Assembly: GCA_964591885.1 (NCBI GenBank)
Contig: CAZQCJ010000001.1
Span: 1-26,728, forward strand
DNA length: 26,728 nt
Direction of reading: 5' to 3'
From: CAZQCJ01 sp964591885
Lineage (GTDB): Bacteria > Patescibacteriota > Microgenomatia > PFEM01 > JAPLYW01
Shown: piece after piece, positions 6,589 to 14,303 of the stretch
Position numbering within the stretch: the stretch's first letter is position 1
Layout: every line of letters begins with the position of its first letter
The notes under the pieces: generated by a model
The model's input: only the letters and a program-made list of their open reading frames with translations
Told to the model about the DNA's origin: nothing
The model's database searches: none
Translations under genes and position numbers: made by a program

Positions 6589-6602
6589 GTTAGACTAAAT
6601 CC

Positions 6603-7637
6603 ATGGATAACGACCGTTTGCAAAATCTTAAAAACCAGGCTATCTCCAGTATTTTAGAAACTACAAATGAAAAAGAATTGGAAGAATTACGGATTGAATA
6701 TCTTGGCCGTCACGGACAAATCACTCAGTTAATTAAAAAGATTCCCTTTCTTCCCCTGGAGCAAAAAAAAGACAAAGGCCGCTTGGTTAATGAAACAAGG
6801 AAAATCATCGAAGAAGCAATTATTTCCCAAAAAAAGACTTTCCAGCATCAAACTTTATCCGGACAAGAAAATTGGTTTGATATCACTCTCCCTGGAAAAA
6901 AACCAACTAAAGGTCATCTTCATTTAATCACTTCCGCTATTGAAGAAATTACCGATATTTTCAAAAGACTTGGTTTTTACCGAGTTGCTTATCCAGAAGT
7001 CGAATGGGACTGGTATGCTTTTGAAGGCTTAAATATGCCTAAAAACCATCCAGCTCGTGATGAATGGGAAACCTTTTTTATAGAAAATTTAAAACATCCT
7101 AAATATGGCGAAGCGGTTCTAACCCCTCACACTTCTTCAGGTCAACTAAGGGAAATGCAGCGCTTGGGTAAACCGCCAATTAGAATGCTGAATATTGCCA
7201 AGTGTTATCGTCGCCAGATTGATGCTTCTCACGCCCCGATGTTTTATCAGTTTGAAGGTTTAGTAGTTGACCAAGGGATTAATATTACTCATCTTAAAGA
7301 AACTTTGGATTTTTTTGTTAAACAATATTTTGGTCCGCAAAGGAAGGTTCGTATCAGACCCTTTCATTTCCAGTTTACCGAACCTTCTTTTGAAGTCGAC
7401 ATTAGCTGTCTTGTTTGCGGTGGCCAAGGCTGTAAAGTTTGCAAACAAGGCTGGGTGGAACTAGGCGGTGCTGGTATGGTTCACCCAACCGTCTTAAAAA
7501 ACGGCGGTTTTAATCCAAGTAAATATACTGGCTTTGCCTTTGGCTGGGGAGTAGAAAGGGTTTTGATGATGAAATACAAAATTGACGATATCAGACTTTT
7601 GTTTAACGGAAACTTAAAATTTTTAAAACAATTCTAA
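6603..7637 (+). CDS. pheS: Phenylalanyl-tRNA synthetase alpha subunit
   Basis: This is the catalytic subunit of the alpha2-beta2 enzyme that charges tRNA-Phe; 344 residues is the normal length. The N-terminal ~85 residues form the tRNA-binding coiled coil. The class II core then shows HPARDEWETFF (motif 1 region), MFYQFEGLVVDQ (motif 2 region) and GFAFGWGVERVLMMKY (motif 3). A CxxC-x4-CxxC cluster precedes GMVHPTV, as in many Gram-positive PheS. The ATG lies 6 nt after TAGACT (6591-6596), itself preceded by TGT, so a second leaderless promoter just after the terminator is possible though it has no -35. pheT follows after 23 nt. Confidence 0.95.
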   Translation: MDNDRLQNLKNQAISSILETTNEKELEELRIEYLGRHGQITQLIKKIPFLPLEQKKDKGRLVNETRKIIEEAIISQKKTFQHQTLSGQENWFDITLPGKKPTKGHLHLITSAIEEITDIFKRLGFYRVAYPEVEWDWYAFEGLNMPKNHPARDEWETFFIENLKHPKYGEAVLTPHTSSGQLREMQRLGKPPIRMLNIAKCYRRQIDASHAPMFYQFEGLVVDQGINITHLKETLDFFVKQYFGPQRKVRIRPFHFQFTEPSFEVDISCLVCGGQGCKVCKQGWVELGGAGMVHPTVLKNGGFNPSKYTGFAFGWGVERVLMMKYKIDDIRLLFNGNLKFLKQF

Positions 7638-7660
7638 CTATCTAAATAATCTAGACAACG

Positions 7661-9688
7661 ATGAATATTTTAATTCTTGATTCCTGGTTAAAAGAACATT
7701 TGCAAACAAAAGCAAACCCAAAACAGATTGGTGAATACCTTTCTTTGTGCAGCCAATCAGTAGAAAAGATTACTAAGACTAAAGACGACTGGCTTTATGA
7801 AATTGAAATTACCACCAATCGGCCTGACTGTCTTTCTGTTTACGGTATTGCCAGAGAATTAGCTGTTATTCTCCCCAGATTCGGCTTTCCAGTTAAAATA
7901 AAGCCACTGGCTGTTAATCAATTAATGACAATTCCAAGTAAAAATGATTTACCTCTTGAAGTTAAAATAAGCAATCCCTCTTTATGCCCACGTTTTACGG
8001 CAATTGTTTTTGATAACGTTGTTATTAAACCCTCACCTAAAATTGTTCAAGAAAGACTGGAGAAAAGTGGTATTCGTGCCATCAATAATATTGTTGATAT
8101 CTCCAATTATTTAATGTTGGAACTGGGCCAGCCAATGCATACTTTTGATTACGACAAAATTAAAGGAGCAAAAATAACTTTAAGAGAATCGGCCGGCGGA
8201 GAAAAAATTACCACTCTTGATAATCAAATCCGTCCTTTACCTGACGGGACAATCATTATTGAAGACAGGGAGAGGAGAATTATTGACCTTTGCGGCATTA
8301 TGGGTGGGAAAAATTCGGAAGTTGACGAAAAAACAAAAAGAGTTTTACTTTTCATTCAAACTTATAATCCGGCAAAAATTCGCCAAACCTGCCAAAAATT
8401 AGCCTTTCGAACTGAGGCTGCCTCTAGATTCGAAAAAGGAGTTGACCCAGAAGGAGTTCTAATTGCCATGAATAGAGCGATTGAAATGTTGGTTAAAAAC
8501 AGCCAGGCGAAAATTGCCAGCCGATTGATTGACATCTACCCTCATCCGCTTAGAGAAAAAAAGGTCAAACTGGATATTAATTTAGTTAATAGAATCATGG
8601 GGATAGAGATTTCTAAAAAAGAGATCATTGATATTCTTAAATCGTTAGGCTTCATTCTAGAAAGCAATCATTCATCTCTAATAACCGCAACTGTCCCTCA
8701 TTGGCGCCAAGAAGATATTTCCATTCCCGAAGATTTAATCGAAGAAATTGCCAGAATCTATGGCTATCACCGTTTACCTGCAAATATTCTGCCACTGGCT
8801 AAAGTTCCTCAAAATAAAAGAAACTTTTCCAAATGGGAAAATAAAATCAAAACAGCTCTTAAATTTTGGGGCTTTACCGAAACCGTCAATTATTCCATGA
8901 TAAGCAAATCAACTCTAAAAAATGTTGAGATTAAACCTGAAGAATGTTTAAAAATTGCCAATCCCTTGTCTGATGAATGGACTTTTCTCCGACCCTCTTT
9001 AATTCCCTCTTTATTGCAAATTGCCAGTCTCAATAAAAAAGAAAAAGTTAGAATTTTTGAATTAGCCAATGCCTACCTGTTCCAAAACAAAAACCAATTA
9101 CCAGAGGAAAATTTAATGCTGACAGGGCTAGTTAGCGGTAAAAGCTTTGTTAAAATTAAAGGGATTGTTGAGTCACTTTTAGAAGAATTGGGAATCAAAG
9201 AAATTAAAATTAAACCTTATCAACTCCAGAAAACTTTTTACGGCAAGATTTTTCATCCTAGTTGTCGAGCCGAAATCAATTTTAAAAAAAATAGTTTGGG
9301 GGTTTTCGGGCAGATTAAAAAAGGTCTTGCTTTAAAATTCGGCTTAGAAGAAAAAATCTTTATTTTTGACTTGGACTTTACCCAGATACTCAAAGATGCC
9401 AACGAAATAAAAAAATACCAAGCTATTCCTAAATATCCACCAATCATTGAAGACTTATCTCTTGTTGTCCCTGAAAAAACCTTTGTTGGAGAAATTATAG
9501 AAGTAATCAAAAACAATAGTCCAATTATTAAAAGTGTAGAAATGATTGATTCTTTTGAAAACATCAGAACTTTCAGAGTTAATTACCAGCATGTGAGAAA
9601 AACTTTAACTGATAAAGAAGTGGAAAAAATCAGAAACAAAATAATAAAAGACCTTAAAGACAAATTAAAGATTCAACTAAAAAGTTAG
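7661..9688 (+). CDS. pheT: Phenylalanyl-tRNA synthetase beta subunit, short form
   Basis: This is the partner subunit of PheS, responsible for editing and tRNA binding. At 675 residues it is about 120 shorter than the usual ~800. The N-terminus starts with ILDSWLKEHLQ and passes straight to EIEITTNRPDCLSVYGIARELA, so the EMAP-type tRNA-binding (OB) insertion is absent. The B3/B4 editing domain (GIRAINNIVDISNYLMLELGQP and the THD-equivalent HTFDYDKIKG), the B5 domain (RIMGIEISKKEIIDIL), the catalytic-like core and a C-terminal FDX-ACB domain (PPIIEDLSLVVPE to the end) are present. It ends the cluster; the next gene is convergent after 32 nt. Confidence 0.94.
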   Translation: MNILILDSWLKEHLQTKANPKQIGEYLSLCSQSVEKITKTKDDWLYEIEITTNRPDCLSVYGIARELAVILPRFGFPVKIKPLAVNQLMTIPSKNDLPLEVKISNPSLCPRFTAIVFDNVVIKPSPKIVQERLEKSGIRAINNIVDISNYLMLELGQPMHTFDYDKIKGAKITLRESAGGEKITTLDNQIRPLPDGTIIIEDRERRIIDLCGIMGGKNSEVDEKTKRVLLFIQTYNPAKIRQTCQKLAFRTEAASRFEKGVDPEGVLIAMNRAIEMLVKNSQAKIASRLIDIYPHPLREKKVKLDINLVNRIMGIEISKKEIIDILKSLGFILESNHSSLITATVPHWRQEDISIPEDLIEEIARIYGYHRLPANILPLAKVPQNKRNFSKWENKIKTALKFWGFTETVNYSMISKSTLKNVEIKPEECLKIANPLSDEWTFLRPSLIPSLLQIASLNKKEKVRIFELANAYLFQNKNQLPEENLMLTGLVSGKSFVKIKGIVESLLEELGIKEIKIKPYQLQKTFYGKIFHPSCRAEINFKKNSLGVFGQIKKGLALKFGLEEKIFIFDLDFTQILKDANEIKKYQAIPKYPPIIEDLSLVVPEKTFVGEIIEVIKNNSPIIKSVEMIDSFENIRTFRVNYQHVRKTLTDKEVEKIRNKIIKDLKDKLKIQLKS

Positions 9689-9720
9689 AGTTAATCGAAA
9701 AATCAATCATTCGAAGGTTA

Positions 9721-10263
9721 TTAAATATTTTTTTTAGCGGCTTTATCTCTCAATTTGGATAAAATTGTCTTTCCAGCTCCATTAACATTCATCAGATAAT
9801 TCATCTCTTTTGGATAAACTTTATCTAAAACAATATAAAAAAGGCTTAATCCTTCTTGGGTAAAAATTCTCTCCTCATCTTTAATTGATCTTAATTCATT
9901 AATCCTTTGCAATCGCTTTAAAATATAATCATCAACTTTTTCCTTTTCTGTCTCTGAATCATAGCCAAAGTCCTTTAATTTTTTCTTTGCTTCCTCAAAA
10001 GAATAATTTTTAAATTCTTTAAGATTTTTTTTGGCAATATCAGAGCCAAAATCTTCTATATATTCTTCTATTTTAGACAAAAACGAAACCTTTCTTTTTT
10101 TAATTTTCGGCGGTTGATTCATAGCTGCTTCCCAATCCTTTTTAGCTTTAGCTTCGTCAACTTTCCCTTCCGCTTTTCCCTGACGAATATGCTTTCTTAT
10201 TGATTTTGGCAAACGGCTAAATTCCGGATTTATTCTGTTTAAAAAAATTTCTTTTTTAACCAT
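9721..10263 (-). CDS. Uncharacterised basic cytoplasmic protein
   Basis: The protein has 180 residues, with no signal peptide or membrane helix, and is rich in Lys, Glu and Asp throughout. A basic N-terminus (SRLPKSIRKHIRQGKAEGK) is followed by a helical acidic/basic middle with FEEAKKKLKDFGYDSE and by a C-terminal part with FTQEGLSLFYIVLDKVYPKEMNYLMN. The final NGAGKTILSK looks loosely like a P-loop but lacks the first glycine of GxxxxGK[ST]. I do not recognise the family. It lies between the convergent pheT and the co-directional PBP gene, and appears to have its own promoter (TATAAT at 10276-10281 on the minus strand). Confidence 0.6.
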   Translation of the reverse strand: MVKKEIFLNRINPEFSRLPKSIRKHIRQGKAEGKVDEAKAKKDWEAAMNQPPKIKKRKVSFLSKIEEYIEDFGSDIAKKNLKEFKNYSFEEAKKKLKDFGYDSETEKEKVDDYILKRLQRINELRSIKDEERIFTQEGLSLFYIVLDKVYPKEMNYLMNVNGAGKTILSKLRDKAAKKNI

Positions 10264-10284
10264 ATCTTAGCCTTTATTATAACA
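10264..10284 (-). promoter_or_regulatory. Extended -10 promoter of the 9721-10263 gene
   Basis: On the minus strand TGT (10284-10282) directly precedes TATAAT (10281-10276), a perfect extended -10. There are 12 nt between it and the ATG, so the leader would be about 5-6 nt and contain no real Shine-Dalgarno site beyond AAGG close to the start site. No good -35 is evident. Confidence 0.55.
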
Positions 10285-10327
10285 CTCTAATCAAATTTAA
10301 ATTAAAATCTAAGTTAAAGTTAAAAAA

Positions 10328-12955
10328 TTAAGGGGCGGGGGTTGGTGAAGAAGTTGGGCTAGGAGACGGACTGGGAGTAGGAGAAGGGGAGGGCTGCCAG
10401 TCCCAGGGAACATTAACACCAATTTCAACTTCTCTTTCACTCTGGTTATCTTGATTGTCAAAAGCTTTAACTTTGATTTTATAAACACCGTCAGTAAGAT
10501 AAAAAACTTTCTCAAACTTTTTACTATTTTCAATCGTTTCTTTGGCTTTATTATCAATAAAAATTTCAATTTTCTTAATATCATTATTGGCGATTATTTT
10601 ACCAGCCACTTTGATATCATTACTATTGATTTGAGTCCGGTTAGCCGGTTCACTGATGCTGACTTCTATTTCATCGGTTGAGCCGCAATACTCCTTTGGC
10701 GGGTAATAACGAGAATCAGATTGAGTTTCCAGCCATTTATCAATTCCTTGTTGCCAGCGGTTAACTCCATCTGAAGAAATTGGGTCATCCTCCTGAAAGA
10801 CAAAGTATTCCTTTTCTTCATATTCACCTTTAGCGATTTGGACAAGTGTTGCCAGTTTTTCTTGACCGCGACAAAGTTTCAACTTAGTATGAATAAGGTC
10901 TTCTCCGGTTGGTTCAGTTCCTTTAATAAAATACTCAACCCTAGAGGGATAATTATCATGAGCCCGATAACCGGAAATTTGGTCAACTTCAGCAGTAACA
11001 ATTCCTTCAGGAACCTTAAAACTAAGATTACTTTTATCAGCCAGAGCTGCTTGAATAACTCGGCGCCAAATCGGTGACGCTCCGGAAACACCAGAAGCAA
11101 CTTCTTTCATCGGACTGTTGTCGTTATTACCTACCCAAACCCCGGCAATAACTTGAGGCGTCCAGCCAATCGTCCAGTTGTCCCTTTTGTCATTAGTTGT
11201 TCCGGTTTTAACAGCTACCGTACGCCCGGGAATATTTAAGGCGCTGTTTGCCCCAAAAGTAATCAGGCGGGCATTATTATCTGAAAGAATATGGGAAATA
11301 AGAAAAGCCTGAGCTTCAGTAATAACTTTTTTCCCTTGAACATTCTTCTGCTCAAACAAAACCTTATCGTCCTTATCAGTAACTTTCAAAATCGATATTG
11401 GCTCAACTTTCAAACCGCCGTTGGCAAAAGCAGAATAAGCTTCAACCAGCTCTAGCAGTCTTACCTCACCGCCACCTAAGGTTACAGATAAACCAAAACG
11501 TTTTAAGTTGTCTGTGGTTGGCTCTAGAGTTGACAAGCCAAGCTCATAAGCGGTTTGTAACATGTCCTTCAGTCCAACTTGAGCCAGCATCTTCACCGCC
11601 GGAATATTAATGGAATTACCTAAAGCAAAACGCACTTGAAGCGGACCATGAAACTGACCATCGTAATTCACCGGATTGTAATCCGGCTGACCAGGTCCGC
11701 CAGGAAAAGTCGTAGGCGTATCCATTAAAAGAGTCGAAGCAGTATAGCCTTTTTTCAAAGCCGCTAAATAAGTCACTGGCTTAATAGCCGAGCCAGGCTG
11801 TCTTAAAGAAAGAGTAACATTAACCTTGCCATCATAATCCGGGTCATTATAATTTTTTGAGCCAACCATAGCCAAAATTTCACCATTATTAGGATCCATT
11901 ACTAAAGCTGCGCCATTGGTAATGTGAACAGCTTCCACTTTGGCAATTTCTTCAGCAACAGCTTCTTGAGCTGCTTCCTGAATATCTAAATCTAAAGTCG
12001 TATAGATCCGCAACCCGCCCCCTTCAACAACTTGCTGACCATAACGCTCCTCTAATTGTTTTTTAACATACATCACAAAGTGAGGCGCTTTAAAACTTGA
12101 ACCTTCAGTCGCAAATTCTATTTTTTCCAATTGCTTAAAAGCTTCTTTCTCCTGTTCACTGGTAATATATCCATCTTCCCGCATTCTTCTTAAAACCTGC
12201 TGTGTTCTAACAATATAAGCCTGAGGACTATCACTAAAAGGCGAATAGACGCTTGGCCGTTGTGGTAAACCAGCTAGGACTGCCGATTCAATTAGATTTA
12301 ACTCGCTGACACTCTTATCAAAATAAGCTTCTGAAGCTTCTTCAACTCCCCAAGCTGTTCCGCCATAAGGGGCTTCATTAAGATACATCTGTAAAATTTC
12401 GTCCTTTGAATATTTTTTCTCAATCTGAACCGCTAAGATAAACTCTCTTAATTTTCTGGGAATTGTTCTTTGTGAAGTTAAAAGAACATTTTTAACCAAT
12501 TGCTGAGTTAAGGTTGAGCCACCCTGTAATTGACGATGAACAACAGTATTAAAAAAAGCTCGGAAAATACCAGTTGGGTCAAAACCTCCGTGTTTGTAAA
12601 AATTTTTGTCTTCAATGGCAATAGTAGCGTTGCGAAGGTGCTGAGGGACATCTTTAAGTTCAATCGGTGTCCTTTTCTGATTGGCAAAAATATCATATAA
12701 AAGTTCGCCGTTGCGATCATAAATTTTAGTGGAAAAACCCTCTCGACGAATAATTTTGTCCGGTTGAGGCAAATCTTTAGCATAGAAAGCGAACAAGCCA
12801 GTCATTAAAAAACCTAAGGCAATCAAACCAATAAAACAAAAAAAGGCCAGCCTAGCAAAAAATTTGCTTTTAATAATCTTCCGGCGATGTGATAAGGGAA
12901 AACGACGATAAGAACGAGAATTTCTTTGATGCCAAATCTCTTGCCAACGACTCAT
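10328..12955 (-). CDS. Class A penicillin-binding protein (PBP1A type)
   Basis: This bifunctional peptidoglycan synthase has 875 residues. A basic cytoplasmic N-terminus is followed by one membrane anchor (about residues 33-58). The GT51 glycosyltransferase domain has EDKNFYKHGGFD (Glu 115 catalytic) and QGGSTLTQQLVKN (144-156). The transpeptidase domain has SAIK (389-392) as the active-site SxxK, SIN in NSINIP as SxN, and KTGT. Beyond it lies a C-terminal Ig-like module (SEPANRTQI to VEIGVN) and a Pro/Ser/Thr tail of PSP/PTP repeats. The gene is transcribed divergently from tyrS through overlapping promoters and is likely leaderless. Confidence 0.93.
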   Translation of the reverse strand: MSRWQEIWHQRNSRSYRRFPLSHRRKIIKSKFFARLAFFCFIGLIALGFLMTGLFAFYAKDLPQPDKIIRREGFSTKIYDRNGELLYDIFANQKRTPIELKDVPQHLRNATIAIEDKNFYKHGGFDPTGIFRAFFNTVVHRQLQGGSTLTQQLVKNVLLTSQRTIPRKLREFILAVQIEKKYSKDEILQMYLNEAPYGGTAWGVEEASEAYFDKSVSELNLIESAVLAGLPQRPSVYSPFSDSPQAYIVRTQQVLRRMREDGYITSEQEKEAFKQLEKIEFATEGSSFKAPHFVMYVKKQLEERYGQQVVEGGGLRIYTTLDLDIQEAAQEAVAEEIAKVEAVHITNGAALVMDPNNGEILAMVGSKNYNDPDYDGKVNVTLSLRQPGSAIKPVTYLAALKKGYTASTLLMDTPTTFPGGPGQPDYNPVNYDGQFHGPLQVRFALGNSINIPAVKMLAQVGLKDMLQTAYELGLSTLEPTTDNLKRFGLSVTLGGGEVRLLELVEAYSAFANGGLKVEPISILKVTDKDDKVLFEQKNVQGKKVITEAQAFLISHILSDNNARLITFGANSALNIPGRTVAVKTGTTNDKRDNWTIGWTPQVIAGVWVGNNDNSPMKEVASGVSGASPIWRRVIQAALADKSNLSFKVPEGIVTAEVDQISGYRAHDNYPSRVEYFIKGTEPTGEDLIHTKLKLCRGQEKLATLVQIAKGEYEEKEYFVFQEDDPISSDGVNRWQQGIDKWLETQSDSRYYPPKEYCGSTDEIEVSISEPANRTQINSNDIKVAGKIIANNDIKKIEIFIDNKAKETIENSKKFEKVFYLTDGVYKIKVKAFDNQDNQSEREVEIGVNVPWDWQPSPSPTPSPSPSPTSSPTPAP

Positions 12956-12992
12956 TCTTGAATTATAACATAGAAAATTTTACAATTGAATT
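12956..12992. promoter_or_regulatory. Overlapping divergent promoters of the PBP gene and tyrS
   Basis: Only 37 bp separate the two start codons. For tyrS: TTGAAT (12958-12963), a 17-bp spacer, TACAAT (12981-12986), then 6 nt to the ATG. For the PBP gene on the minus strand: TATAAT (12967-12962) preceded by TGT (12970-12968), then 6 nt to its ATG, with TTCAAT (12990-12985) as a weak -35. The -10 of one overlaps the -35 of the other. Both transcripts would be leaderless, and two polymerases cannot occupy the site at once. Confidence 0.65.
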
Positions 12993-14180
12993 ATGGATAA
13001 AATTGAAGAAGTCTTGACTAGGGGAGTGGAAAAAATTTACCCTTCTAAAGAAACTCTGGAAAAAGTCTTACGTTCGGGTAAAAAAATCCGTCTTTATCAA
13101 GGTTTCGACCCTTCTATGCTCAACCTTCATTTGGGACATATGGTCGGAGTTTTAAAGCTGAAACAATTTCAAGATCTTGGCCATGAAGTTATTTTTGTGG
13201 TAGGAGATTTTACTGGAATGATTGGTGACCCAACTGATAAAATATCCTCACGCCCGCAATTAACCAGAAAACAAGTTTTAGAGAATTGCAAAAATTGGAA
13301 AGAGCAAGTCGGTCGGGTTTTGAAATTTAGTGGTAAAAATCCAGCTCAATTTCTCTACAACAGCCAATGGCTTTCTAAGCTTTCTTTTGCTGAATTACTC
13401 AGCTTAGCTCGTCATTTAACCTACCAACAAACGATTAAAAGAGAAATGTTCCAAAAAAGACTAGGACAAGATAGGAATATTTACCTCCATGAGTTTTTAT
13501 ATCCTTTAATACAAGGTTACGATTCTGTCCATTTGAACGTTGATTTGGAAGTTGGCGGCTCTGATCAAATGTTTAACATGCTTATCGGTCGTGACTTAAT
13601 GAAAAAGTTGAAAAACAAAGAAAAATTTGTTTTAACAACTAAACTTTTAGTTGATTCCAAGGGAGAAAAAATCGGCAAAACCACGGGCAATGCTCTTTTT
13701 CTAAATACTTCACCCAACGAAATGTATGGCGGGGTTATGTCATTTCCAGATGAAATAGTACCACTTAGTTTTGAACTACTAACTCTTTTACCACTCCAAC
13801 CAATTAAATCACTAGAGAAAGAACTAAACTCTATGGATTTGAAAAAGAAATTGGCATTTGAGATTGTCAAAATGTATCATAGTGAAAAAGACGCAAAAAA
13901 TGCGGAAAAATATTTTAAGGAAGTTTTTCAGAAGGGGAAGCTTCCAGAAGAAAACATTGAAGTTTATCAAATTAAACCAGTTAAAAATCAAGATATTATC
14001 AAGATTTTAACAGAGACCGGTTTAGTTAACTCAAATAGTGAAGCAAAAAGATTAATTAAGCAAGGCGGCGTTGACATTAATGGCTTTACCCTTAATGAAT
14101 TTTCAACTAACAAAATAAAAGACGGGAGTATTATTCGAGCCGGCAAAAAGAAATTCGTCAAGATTAAAATTTCAAACTAA
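12993..14180 (+). CDS. tyrS: Tyrosyl-tRNA synthetase
   Basis: This class I enzyme charges tRNA-Tyr; 395 residues is near the family length. The catalytic core has LYQGFDPSMLNLHLGH, with HLGH (46-49) as the HIGH motif, then GDFTGMIGDPTDK. The tyrosine-site region is LEVGGSDQMFNMLIGRDL, and KIGKTTGN replaces KMSKS. The C-terminal ~60 residues form an S4 RNA-binding domain (SNSEAKRLIKQGGVDING). It starts from a leaderless-type promoter and begins a plus-strand run ending with khpA at 17969. The stop codon TAA (14178-14180) is also the first half of a -10 box for the next ORF. Confidence 0.94.
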   Translation: MDKIEEVLTRGVEKIYPSKETLEKVLRSGKKIRLYQGFDPSMLNLHLGHMVGVLKLKQFQDLGHEVIFVVGDFTGMIGDPTDKISSRPQLTRKQVLENCKNWKEQVGRVLKFSGKNPAQFLYNSQWLSKLSFAELLSLARHLTYQQTIKREMFQKRLGQDRNIYLHEFLYPLIQGYDSVHLNVDLEVGGSDQMFNMLIGRDLMKKLKNKEKFVLTTKLLVDSKGEKIGKTTGNALFLNTSPNEMYGGVMSFPDEIVPLSFELLTLLPLQPIKSLEKELNSMDLKKKLAFEIVKMYHSEKDAKNAEKYFKEVFQKGKLPEENIEVYQIKPVKNQDIIKILTETGLVNSNSEAKRLIKQGGVDINGFTLNEFSTNKIKDGSIIRAGKKKFVKIKISN

Positions 14181-14183
14181 AAT
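14155..14183 (+). promoter_or_regulatory. Leaderless-type promoter at the end of tyrS
   Basis: TCGTCA (14155-14160, 4/6 to TTGACA), a 17-bp spacer and TAAAAT (14178-14183), then 6 nt to the ATG at 14190. The tyrS TAA stop forms the first three bases of the -10. This could drive the small ORF and recG separately from tyrS. Confidence 0.5.
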
Positions 14184-14189
14184 TTTAAA

Positions 14190-14297
14190 ATGATTCTTTC
14201 TAAAAGACAAAAAAAACTTTGGATTATCTTGGTAGTTTTGGCTGCTTCGGCTTTGATTTTAACCTCGATGATGCCTTTTCTCTATTCTTTTTTTTAA
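14190..14297 (+). CDS. 35-residue single-pass membrane peptide
   Basis: The short ORF encodes a basic N-terminus MILSKRQKKL followed by one hydrophobic helix (about residues 11-34) containing WIILVVLAASALILTSMM and ending PFLYSFF. It ends 6 nt before the recG start and has a promoter-like element in front with the same spacing as other genes here. The positive-inside pattern predicts an N-in topology. I do not recognise a family; it looks like a real small gene rather than spacer because it fills the tyrS-recG gap exactly. Confidence 0.55.
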   Translation: MILSKRQKKLWIILVVLAASALILTSMMPFLYSFF

Positions 14298-14303
14298 ATA
14301 AAA

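Larger units (their letters stand above)
6465..6590 (+). promoter_or_regulatory. Putative pheST attenuator leader RNA
   Basis: The predicted transcript of about 118 nt contains a 17-codon ORF and ends in an intrinsic terminator just before pheS. Alternative pairings are visible. TCCAACC (6481-6487) can pair with GGTTGGA (6543-6549). GGGGAG (6538-6543) can pair with CTCCCC (6567-6572), which would destroy the terminator stem. AAAGCT (6525-6530) can pair with AGCTTT (6579-6584). This is the logic of a translation-coupled attenuator, and it occupies the position of the pheM leader in E. coli. No T-box motif is present. The alternative is a small independent ncRNA. The structures were found by eye, not by folding. 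Confidence 0.5.

Noticed and set aside
6473..6602. T-box riboswitch for pheST
   Set aside because: No T-box core (AGGGTGGNACC-like), no specifier stem with AGTA motifs, and the leader is too short. The AAAGGGGAGGTTGGA stretch is only superficially similar.
9689..9720. Bidirectional terminator between pheT and the convergent gene
   Set aside because: Only a weak TCGA/TCGA inverted repeat; the T-run lies inside the end of the minus-strand gene and is not preceded by a GC-rich stem.
10190..10263. Antitoxin or RecX identity for the 9721-10263 gene
   Set aside because: The basic N-terminus and location suggested either, but no family motif is visible. The C-terminal NGAGKT is not a Walker A because the first glycine is missing.
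11398..11610. Plus-strand ORF opposite the PBP gene (and similar antisense ORFs, e.g. 10451-10681, 10838-11077, 13565-13870, 15269-15535, 19721-20017)
   Set aside because: They lie opposite well-identified genes, have no family-like composition and no start signals.
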